A DNA stretch of 64,000 bases. Source: Robertkochia aurantiaca. Lineage in GTDB: Bacteria > Bacteroidota > Bacteroidia > Flavobacteriales > Flavobacteriaceae. The stretch is taken from contig NZ_JAINZS010000007.1 in assembly GCF_020166495.1 (NCBI RefSeq), forward strand, positions 124,001 through 188,000. The letters run 5' to 3'. Made by a program: the position numbers and the translations under genes. This document shows, in pieces, positions 53,598-61,076 of the stretch; position 1 is the first letter of the stretch; each line of letters begins with the position of its first letter. The notes under the pieces were generated by a model. It was not told the DNA's origin and did no database searches. It saw only the letters and a list, made by a program, of their open reading frames with translations.

Positions 53598-54188
53598 TCA
53601 GTTAGATGTTTCGTGTATTTTATCCTTTAATTCAGCATACTTTAAGGGGCTGGCAAGCTTCTCCAATTCTGATAACCCAATCTGACTTCTGTTTTCAAGA
53701 AGTGCGTTTAAGGTGTCTGTAGGGACGATATAAAACACCCACTGATCTAATGCCATGGGATTAATAGTTCGCTGATTCTTATGGGCCAGCAGGCAAAAAA
53801 CATACATATCAGCTTGCCTTCTGACTTCCTCATCGTAAGTTTTAGTTTTATAATTATAGGCCTTACTGGGTTTTATAGAGAAGGACATTCTTGAAAAGCC
53901 ATCCTGTTCCCATGATTGTATATAGGCTGAAGATTTCACTTCGATCTTTAATCCTTTATCGGTTATCAGGTCATAGGCATCCCATTCATTGCGAATCAGT
54001 GGCTCTTTTATTTCTAACGCCTGACGCACAATAAATTCTGCCAATATACCCCTTGTGGCATTCGAAAGGAGATCAGAGGAACTCCATTTCCAAAAATCCT
54101 GAATCTTCCAGTCTAAGACCTGGCCATTGTTCGTTGCTGTTTCTTCTCCGGTCTTTTGTTCGGCCTTTATGGAAGGTAAATGCTTCAT
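53598..54188 (-). CDS. PD-(D/E)XK nuclease-like protein, small
   Basis: 196 aa. A helix with Glu51 (GILAEFIVRQA), then WDAYDL (Asp70/Asp73) and IEVKSSAY (E83-V-K85): the complete PD-(D/E)XK pattern (E..D..ExK). The C-terminal half (DMYVFCLLAHKN, LDQWVFYIV) matches a core strand layout seen in restriction endonuclease-like proteins of defence islands. It is co-directional with, and 11 nt downstream of, the next PD-(D/E)XK gene, so the two form a pair pointing toward the EEP gene. Confidence 0.75.
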   Translation of the reverse strand: MKHLPSIKAEQKTGEETATNNGQVLDWKIQDFWKWSSSDLLSNATRGILAEFIVRQALEIKEPLIRNEWDAYDLITDKGLKIEVKSSAYIQSWEQDGFSRMSFSIKPSKAYNYKTKTYDEEVRRQADMYVFCLLAHKNQRTINPMALDQWVFYIVPTDTLNALLENRSQIGLSELEKLASPLKYAELKDKIHETSN

Positions 54189-54199
54189 ATGATGAATAT

Positions 54200-55114
54200 T
54201 TAATGCAGCAAGACCTCATTTTCAATAATCCAGTCTCTGATTCGATTTAGATTCTTTAATCCCTCTTCCGCTGCGGGTATTTGATCGTTAAAATTTTTTG
54301 TTCTGTCAATTACTGAAGAGTTCACTCTGATGGAAAAACTTTTGGTATGGGTTTTTATCTTAGCCCAATTGGGGAGTTGTCTGGTGAGGGTAGCTTTCAC
54401 TTCCTCTGAATAACCGAAGAAAGTGGCATCGGTATTACCTTGCGCAAATTTGTGATAAAAGACGATGTTGTTCAATCTCCTGTCATACATCATAGGCCAG
54501 TCGCTTTGATGCGGAACAATGTCGGGACGTTTCATTTCCAGATCCGGATAATACTCCTCCCGGTACCGCCAGTAGGCATGCCAAAATGCCTGAACAGGCT
54601 CGGAGTTTACCGGATGATATCCACGTCTTAATTTTTCGATGGCAATTCTCAAAAGCTCACTCTTAAACCAGCTTCTACGGGTGCCAGTAGCTTTGAGTTG
54701 ATCGGCTACTTCTTCATAGGTTACATAACTATCAAAATCATTTTGATTTTTACAATACAATTCAGGGGCGACTAAAATTGCAAAGGCAAGGTCACAGTCG
54801 TTTGAAGCAATATAGTTCTCAGATCTTTGTTTATAACGATGGTATTGTTCATCCTGAAAGCAGGCGTCGAGCTTATTTTCAATAAGAAGATATACCTTTT
54901 TATCATTTGAAAAATAGGAAAGAAGGATGTCTGTTTCTCCCAAGCCAAAGGCTGTTATGCTTTTCCAGGCACCTTCTGTTATTGTCAACTCAGGAAGATT
55001 TAACGAATGAACAAACCATTTCGCGAAAGCATCATGAGTGTTTAATTCCTCGAGCAAGAGTAAATCTATATCTCGTTCCTGTACAGATTCTACGGGTAAA
55101 ATTGAACGATCCAT
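54200..55114 (-). CDS. PD-(D/E)XK nuclease superfamily protein
   Basis: 304 aa. An N-terminal helix (LLEELNTHDAFAKWF) and then GETDILLSY (Glu60, Asp62) and YLLIENKLDA (E79-N-K81) give a PD-(D/E)XK core. The segment FQDEQYHRYKQRSENY after it is typical of RecB/PDDEXK_4-like proteins. The C-terminal 140 residues are an uncharacterised beta-rich domain that could recognise the target (AFWHAYWRYREEY, FFGYSEEVKATL). First gene of a two-gene operon closing the island; its upstream gap 55115-55321 shows no clear promoter. Confidence 0.8.
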   Translation of the reverse strand: MDRSILPVESVQERDIDLLLLEELNTHDAFAKWFVHSLNLPELTITEGAWKSITAFGLGETDILLSYFSNDKKVYLLIENKLDACFQDEQYHRYKQRSENYIASNDCDLAFAILVAPELYCKNQNDFDSYVTYEEVADQLKATGTRRSWFKSELLRIAIEKLRRGYHPVNSEPVQAFWHAYWRYREEYYPDLEMKRPDIVPHQSDWPMMYDRRLNNIVFYHKFAQGNTDATFFGYSEEVKATLTRQLPNWAKIKTHTKSFSIRVNSSVIDRTKNFNDQIPAAEEGLKNLNRIRDWIIENEVLLH

Positions 55115-55321
55115 GTTATAATTCAGATAGGGAAGCAGGACTAAGTATATGAGACTTCAGAAGGGATTTTAAATTAGGTATTATCCTTTATATTTCTGTT
55201 AATTTTCGGATTACCAGACAATATTTCGCTCCAACTGCTGCTCCTCTAATAAGGCAATGCAGCAAGTTAAAACAAGTTCCTTTTCATCACTCTCGTCAAT
55301 CTTGATTATAAAAACCTATCC

Positions 55322-57187
55322 CTACTCCACTATCACCGTGTTTCTTTTAGGGTAGGTAACGGTATATTCCAATATCAATTCCTTTGTTTCAGATGGCGCC
55401 AGCGAGAGTTCCCAGGTGACGATTCCGGTAGATTCATCCAGTTGTCCGCCAGAAAGTTCTTCGATATCCACTTTGATCTCATCCAGGCGGGAGATCGGGG
55501 CCTGGTCTAATACCACCAGGTTGATGGTCGATGGTTTGTTGTTCCTGACTGTGATCTTCCAGCGGCGGGTCTCTTCCTTACGGCTGCCGATGAATCTTTT
55601 GTCGCTGAAATCCCGGTCTTTCTCCCGGTTCACCATGACATTTTTATCGCGCCCCAGCGACAGTTCCAGCTCTTCTGAGGCATATCGGGTGTCGAGCAGG
55701 GTCTTGCCCACATATGTGTTTTCAAAGAAGATGTTCGCCTCCCCGGCCAGGAGGTCATATTGTTCCCAATCTGAAATGCTGGCCAAAAGATAGGCTTCTC
55801 TTTCCACCTTGGGAACGGCATAGTACCGGTATGTAGCCGGCAAACTGTAGCGGGTCATCTCTACGGTCTTCCCCTGATTGTTCGAGGGTACCGAATAGGG
55901 CATATCGATCTTAAAATCGACCGTGGTCTGGTTGCGTACCGTTTCCAGCGGAATGCCCACAGCTTCTTCATCCTGAAGAATTAATCCCGCGGCCTTGCCT
56001 TCAAGAGCCCGGGCAATATCATTGTTTTTCCTGCCGCCATATCCCACTACCACTACTTCCTCCAGGGCCTGGGTGTCTTCTTCCAGGACCACGTTCTGCG
56101 TTGAGCTGCGTACCGGAAGATTCTTGGTTTGCATGCCGATAAAGGTATAGCTCAGGATGCTGTCGTCGCCGGGGATGGCCAGGGAGTAAAATCCGTCGAA
56201 ATTGGTTTGGGTACCTATGCTGGTCCCCTTGACCACTACATTCGCGCCCGGTATGGGGTCACCATTCCGGTCTCTTACAAATCCTGATACCTCGTTGATA
56301 TTGCGTTCGTAAGATGGGGGTCTGGAGTTATAATCCAGGTACCAGGTTTGCAGTTCCGGGGCTGTGCCTGAGGTGTTCGGATTGGCCGAAGAGAACTTCA
56401 GTTTCACATCCTTCCAGTCTACCCTGGTGTCCTGCCTTACGTTGGCATGGTAGACCAGGGTAACCGGCTCGTTCACATCCACCGCGCGAATGTCGTAACT
56501 CGGGTACCATCCGGCATTGTTCACCAGGTAGCTTACGGTGATCTTGGTACTTACCGGCTTATCAGATTTCACAACAACGTTCACTTCTCCGGGGGCGAAA
56601 TCCTTATTGCTGAGAAGGGCGCGCAGCTGGTCTTCCACAGAGCGTTTTTCGTTTTGCAATTCCTCCAGCTTTTCCTGTCGCTTCAGTTCCTCCATTTTTA
56701 AGGAAGTCAGGGAGTTGCCGTAATAGTCAGAAGCGGTTCTCAGATCGGCGGCAGATACAGGTTGGTTCTTTCCGCCTATATCGCGGTTGTCTTTCAGAAA
56801 GCCCAGTTTTTCAGCAATGATCTCCAGGTGTGTGCTCTGCGTTTTGATCCGCCCGATGATATCGTCCAACTGCTTTTCCAGCTTTTTCAGATTCTGAGAC
56901 CTCTCGATGGTATCGAGGAAGTTCTGCCGGTGTTCTGCTGACAAGATCATGATTTTCCGGTCTGCTGTAACCTGCAGGCTTTTCCCCTGAATAAAAGGCG
57001 AAAGGCCCACAAAGGAAATGTGGGTTGTTCCCGCCGGCAGTTCGATCTGCTTTTTACGGGTGATCTGGGCTCCTTCCATAAATACGGTCACCTCGCTGAT
57101 CTCTGAAGTCACCTTTTTTTCGTTCGGATTTTGTGACAGCACCTGGAAGCAGGCAAAAACAGTGAGGCAAAGGAAAAATTGTTTCAT
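55322..57187 (-). CDS. MuiA-like protein (DUF4139) with inserted SusC-type N-terminal module
   Basis: 621 aa from the ATG at 57187, giving a signal peptide (FLCLTVFACFQVLSQ). DUF4140 (about 30-125) is followed by a coiled coil (about 95-195) and then DUF4139 (from about 205 to the end), with ISYLVNNAGWYPSYDIRA and the C-terminal NLVVLDQAPIS. DUF4139 is interrupted at about 292-415 by a carboxypeptidase-regulatory-like domain (VSGFVRDRNGDPIPGANV) and the EEVVVVGYG stretch typical of SusC proteins ahead of the TonB plug. The reading frame is intact across both junctions. Function unknown; MuiA overexpression suppresses mucoidy in Shigella. Confidence 0.9.
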   Translation of the reverse strand: MKQFFLCLTVFACFQVLSQNPNEKKVTSEISEVTVFMEGAQITRKKQIELPAGTTHISFVGLSPFIQGKSLQVTADRKIMILSAEHRQNFLDTIERSQNLKKLEKQLDDIIGRIKTQSTHLEIIAEKLGFLKDNRDIGGKNQPVSAADLRTASDYYGNSLTSLKMEELKRQEKLEELQNEKRSVEDQLRALLSNKDFAPGEVNVVVKSDKPVSTKITVSYLVNNAGWYPSYDIRAVDVNEPVTLVYHANVRQDTRVDWKDVKLKFSSANPNTSGTAPELQTWYLDYNSRPPSYERNINEVSGFVRDRNGDPIPGANVVVKGTSIGTQTNFDGFYSLAIPGDDSILSYTFIGMQTKNLPVRSSTQNVVLEEDTQALEEVVVVGYGGRKNNDIARALEGKAAGLILQDEEAVGIPLETVRNQTTVDFKIDMPYSVPSNNQGKTVEMTRYSLPATYRYYAVPKVEREAYLLASISDWEQYDLLAGEANIFFENTYVGKTLLDTRYASEELELSLGRDKNVMVNREKDRDFSDKRFIGSRKEETRRWKITVRNNKPSTINLVVLDQAPISRLDEIKVDIEELSGGQLDESTGIVTWELSLAPSETKELILEYTVTYPKRNTVIVE

Positions 57188-57245
57188 AGGTTGATTAAAG
57201 TTTTGATAAGATAATGGATGGTAATTACGCCTTGAAAGAACGGCT

Positions 57246-57476
57246 TCAGGCTGAGATTTTCTCATTTAACTGCCTCCTCCCCATAATGAAATACAACAGG
57301 CTACCGAAGAAATTCGCAAAAAGCACAATGAGCACCCAGATCAGTTTGTCTTTGGAGTCAAAGGGTTTGCGAATGATGTCGATCAATGCGATGATGGGAA
57401 GAATAATACTTACGATCGTTAAGATAATAATGAGGCTTACTTGCCAGGGGCCGATCATTCCTAAGAAATGGGTCAT
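57246..57476 (-). CDS. Small PLDc_N-domain membrane protein
   Basis: 76 aa with two TM helices (about 12-34 and 46-66) and the PLDc_N signature IALIDIIRKPFDSKDKLIWVLIVLFANFFGSLLYFIMGR. Such proteins are widespread small membrane components of unknown function (some are envelope-stress or bacteriocin-immunity related). It lies upstream of the MuiA-like gene, 58 nt apart, same strand. Confidence 0.87.
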   Translation of the reverse strand: MTHFLGMIGPWQVSLIIILTIVSIILPIIALIDIIRKPFDSKDKLIWVLIVLFANFFGSLLYFIMGRRQLNEKISA

Positions 57477-57502
57477 GATTTTAAGTTTTAGGTTGTTGGT
57501 TT

Positions 57503-58375
57503 TAAATATAGAAAATTTTACGCAGAGAATGGAGAGTAGAGAATGGTTATTAGTGAGTGGTGAGTGGTGAGTAGGGAGTGGGTTTGTTGATTTCGTTTTT
57601 CAAATAAGACTTAGTAGAATGAATGGGGTTTTCATAAATGGTTATTTACTTTTTGCCATTGCCGCAAAAAGTAACAAAAAGGTCTAGTCCTTGAGTCCTC
57701 GGCCTTCCACAATTGGTTCGTCAACTAAACCAGCTGAACTCGGTATTCTAAGAATACCTCAAACAGCACCTGGTTTTTAACGTTGACCTCACCATGTGGA
57801 ACCTGGCCTACAGACTCTAAAGGACCTGACTTTTCTATTTACGTGTTACTTCGCTTAGCGGATACCCTGCCACGTCAGGCAGGCTCACCTACGAAGCTAA
57901 TAGGCGGGTCACGATACGTACTGTTTATCTGAAGGAAAAAATAATCCAACATCTATAACCTATCATTAATCCCTGCTGGCTCGATTTTGCTGGAAATATT
58001 ACAGAAGGTCGGTTGCTTTCAAATTGTCTATTGAGGTAATTTAACAAAGTGGATCCTGGCTTGCGGAGCCTCAATGCGCCTAGCGCTACGTTTTGTTTAT
58101 CTGAAGAAAAATCATCTAAAATCTATAACCTACAATTTACCATTTAAAATTCATCATTAATCCCTGCTGCCTAGATTTTGCTGGAAATACTAAAGAAGGT
58201 CGGTTGCTTTCAAATTGTCTTTTGAGGCAATTTCACAAAGTGGATCCTGGCTTGCGGAGCCTAATGCGTCTAGCGCTATGTTTTGTTTATCTGAAGAAAA
58301 ATGATCCAACATCTATAATCCATAATTTATCATTTACAATTCATCATTAATTCCTGCTGCGGTGATTTCGTCGGA
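57503..58375. repeat. Long mosaic repeat R1 (right of the MuiA-like operon)
   Basis: It begins TAAATATAGAAAATTTTACG at the promoter region of the preceding gene, continues through GTGAGTG 7-mers and a TTCGCTTAGCGGATAC segment (57851 onward), and ends with 2.5 tandem units of a 172-190-bp block starting TGTTTATCTGAAG (57922-58093, 58094-58283, 58284-58375). The same order of segments recurs at 59978-60540. No gene. Confidence 0.85.
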
Positions 58376-58413
58376 ATTACCATATGGGTGATGATTTTTG
58401 GATCAAAAAAACC

Positions 58414-59958
58414 TTATTCCAATCCTGCTCGCAGCATGGGTGTTTCATAGGTATAAAAACCTTTCGGGGCGGTCACGGGACGGGTAAGACTTTTGCCTTT
58501 TCCGGTATGTGCTTCTATGTAAAACTCAATTCCAGAGCTTTCAGGTTTTAAAGGCAGTTCTGAATACCAGTGATTGTTCCCTTGCCATGGCTGCATTTCT
58601 TTCTGATTCCAGGTGCTTTCTCCCGATGTTCGCCATTGAAGGGTCAGGCTTAAAGTCTCCTGTTCACCTCCATAATCTTTCGCGCTGGCATAGACTATGG
58701 GTAAACCGGAAGAGGTTTCAACCGCAGGAGCATTTACAGACAGAAAGATCATCTGCTCATCCCAAACGGCACGGGTTCGGCAATGAATGGCATCTTCATA
58801 GCTCCATCCATGGTTCACGCCCCACTCCCGATAGCGGTCAAAAGGAAATTCAGACAGATAAGCCTCCTGATCCAGGAAGAAAGGAAAACCCTTTACTGTA
58901 TACCCCGGCAGAACGGAACGCCAGGTATCGAGAGCGAGGGAATCTGATTCCAACCCATAGAGTGGCACGTATACATTTTTATTCAATATCAATGAATTGC
59001 TGTAGGCGGTCAGATATTCCACTCCATCGTCAGTCAGAAACGGTTCAGTTTTAATTCGTCTGATGGTGTAGGGTTGTCCGTAACTGTTCTTCAGGTTCTT
59101 CAGCGTATCGTTCACGATCTCTTCGATAATCGGGTGCGAAGGATGGTCTTCCGGTGGTTCAGCTACCAATAGGGTTCTTTCATCCACCAGCTTCAGCAAA
59201 CAATCAATATGTTGTATCCCGTCTTTCTCAAAATTTGGGATAATCTGATAATTGGTTATGCCCAGTAAAGAATCAGCCCGCTGAAAGAATTCGTTATCCG
59301 AAACTCCGTTATACCGGTTCTCAGTGGTGAGAATACAGGTGGAAATCGCCGTGCCTGCGCCGTCAGTCAGCATATTTCCACCGGTGAGGGTGATCGGTAC
59401 CTGATGGGTTTCAAAGCCCAGTTGCTTTGCTAAACTGTCGATATTGTGATCAGATATTTCACTGTAGTAAGTAGACCCATCCTCGTTTTGCTGCAGCTCC
59501 AGGGAATCATTACAGGCAAGATCAGAATACGGGTCAGAATTTTTAAAGGTGACATCTGCCAGTTTCATTTCTTCTTTATTGTTGAATACTGCCGATGGTC
59601 CCCAGTCCCTGAGCCAGAAGACGTCGTCATCAAAAGGCAGTTTAATAAAAGTCACCTTGTTCATGTCGATACCCCATGAAGTAAACCATTTACGGGCTTC
59701 AGCCTCACTGCTGTCATTTTCCACCACGGGATAGATATGTGTGTCTTTGGAAAGCTCGATGATAAGCGCCTTTGGAATAACCGGCGGACAAGCGAACATG
59801 ACACCCTTGGCGGGTTCCCATTCGGCAGGAACACGGTAGGTGGTAAATTCATAGAAATTTTCTGCTGCCGGAAGCGCCTTTTCCTCCTTCTTCTCGCAGG
59901 AAATGAGAAGGCTCATCGCCAGGAGTATCAAACTCAGTCTTGAAATAGAAAGTATCAT
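58414..59958 (-). CDS. Agmatine-deiminase/PAD-family lipoprotein
   Basis: 514 aa with a lipoprotein signal ending at Cys21. The guanidine-modifying fold is clear: VPAEWEPAKGVMFACP at the start, FWLRDWGPS (about 118), LTGGNMLTDG, IQHIDCLLK and the catalytic cysteine in EDAIHCRTRAV (Cys393). Family members hydrolyse agmatine or peptidyl/free arginine to the citrulline form plus ammonia. An extra C-terminal beta-sandwich (about 415-510, LSLTLQWRTSG, GIEFYIEAHTG) and the lipid anchor suggest envelope location, closer to secreted PAD than to cytoplasmic agmatine deiminase. The gene is flanked by long direct repeats. Confidence 0.88.
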   Translation of the reverse strand: MILSISRLSLILLAMSLLISCEKKEEKALPAAENFYEFTTYRVPAEWEPAKGVMFACPPVIPKALIIELSKDTHIYPVVENDSSEAEARKWFTSWGIDMNKVTFIKLPFDDDVFWLRDWGPSAVFNNKEEMKLADVTFKNSDPYSDLACNDSLELQQNEDGSTYYSEISDHNIDSLAKQLGFETHQVPITLTGGNMLTDGAGTAISTCILTTENRYNGVSDNEFFQRADSLLGITNYQIIPNFEKDGIQHIDCLLKLVDERTLLVAEPPEDHPSHPIIEEIVNDTLKNLKNSYGQPYTIRRIKTEPFLTDDGVEYLTAYSNSLILNKNVYVPLYGLESDSLALDTWRSVLPGYTVKGFPFFLDQEAYLSEFPFDRYREWGVNHGWSYEDAIHCRTRAVWDEQMIFLSVNAPAVETSSGLPIVYASAKDYGGEQETLSLTLQWRTSGESTWNQKEMQPWQGNNHWYSELPLKPESSGIEFYIEAHTGKGKSLTRPVTAPKGFYTYETPMLRAGLE

Positions 59959-59977
59959 TGGGTTGGTTGTTGATTAT

Positions 59978-60540
59978 TAAATATAGAAAATTTTACGTAG
60001 AGAATGGAGAATGGTTATTAGTGAGTGGTGAGTAGTGAGTAGGGAATGGGTGAGATGATTTCGTTTTCAAATGAGACTTAGTAGAATGGATGGGGTTTTC
60101 ATAAATGTTCTTTTACTTTTTTGCATCGCCCAAAAAAGTAACAAAAAACGCTAGCCTTCGCTTCTCGGCGATCCGCTTAACGCTTGAACCCTAAATTAAA
60201 AGAACTCGTTCGCTTCGCTACCTCAAACAGCTTTTAATTTTACGGATTACTTCGCTTAGCGGATACCTCGCCTACGAAGCTAAAATGCAGGTCACGATAC
60301 GTTCTGTTTATCTGAAGGAAAAAATAATCCAACATCTATAACCTATCATTAATCCCTGCTGGCTCGATTATGCTGGAAATATTACAGAAGGTCGGTTGCT
60401 TTCAAATTGTCTATTGAGGTAATTTAAAAAAGTGGATCCTGGCTTGCAGAGCCTCAAGGCGCCTAGCGCTACGCACTGTTTATCTGAAGAAAAATGATCT
60501 AACATCTATAATCTACCATCTAAAATCCCTCCTGACTTTC
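59978..60540. repeat. Long mosaic repeat R2 (left of the molybdenum hydroxylase genes)
   Basis: Direct copy of R1 in the same orientation: TAAATATAGAAAATTTTACG start, GTGAGTG 7-mers, GACTTAGTAGAATG.ATGGGG block, TTCGCTTAGCGGATAC, one 172-bp TGTTTATCTGAAG unit (60305-60476) and a partial second. R1 and R2 bracket the deiminase gene. No gene inside. Confidence 0.85.
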
Positions 60541-60614
60541 CTTTGTACTACTAACGACTCCCGATTCACGACTAACCAATTTTCCGTAACTTAATAGAGA
60601 TCAACACCTTTATT

Positions 60615-61076
60615 ATGAAATCAATCTCACTAACGGTTAACGGAACTTCCCAAACCCTGGAACTCGATCCGGGTACGCCCTTGCTGTATGTGCTGCGGGA
60701 GGAACTGGAGCTCAACGGACCGAAATTCGGGTGCGGACTCCAACAATGCGGAGCCTGTATGGTCATACTCGACGGAAAGGCTACTCCCTCCTGCGTGTTG
60801 CCGGTTGCTGCTGCGGAAGGAAAGGAGGTGGTGACCCTGGAAGGACTTGCGAAAGAAGATGGCACCCTCCACCCTGTACAACAGGCCTTTCTCGATGAAC
60901 AGGCAGCCCAGTGCGGGTACTGCCTCAACGGAATGGTTATGCATGCCGTTTCGGTACTTGATGAAAATCCGGCTGCCGGGGAGGAAGAAATACGGGAAGC
61001 CCTCGATATCAACATCTGCCGCTGCGGAACCCACTCGCGTATCCTCAAAGCCATTCTTAAAGCCCGGAAGTCATGA
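60615..61076 (+). CDS. Molybdenum hydroxylase 2Fe-2S subunit (IorA/CoxS-like)
   Basis: 153 aa. The plant-type 2Fe-2S site uses Cys40, Cys45, Cys48 and Cys60 (GCGLQQCGAC..SC); the second 2Fe-2S site uses Cys100, Cys103, Cys135 and Cys137 (CGYC..CRC). It passes electrons from the molybdenum centre of the next gene's product. It has no signal peptide; export would be by hitch-hiking on the Tat signal of the large subunit. Overlaps that gene by 4 nt. Confidence 0.95.
   Translation: MKSISLTVNGTSQTLELDPGTPLLYVLREELELNGPKFGCGLQQCGACMVILDGKATPSCVLPVAAAEGKEVVTLEGLAKEDGTLHPVQQAFLDEQAAQCGYCLNGMVMHAVSVLDENPAAGEEEIREALDINICRCGTHSRILKAILKARKS

Noticed and set aside
55322-57187. Gene fusion artefact or misassembly in the MuiA-like gene
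   Set aside because: The frame is continuous across both insert borders and DUF4139 resumes properly, so it is taken as a real domain insertion.
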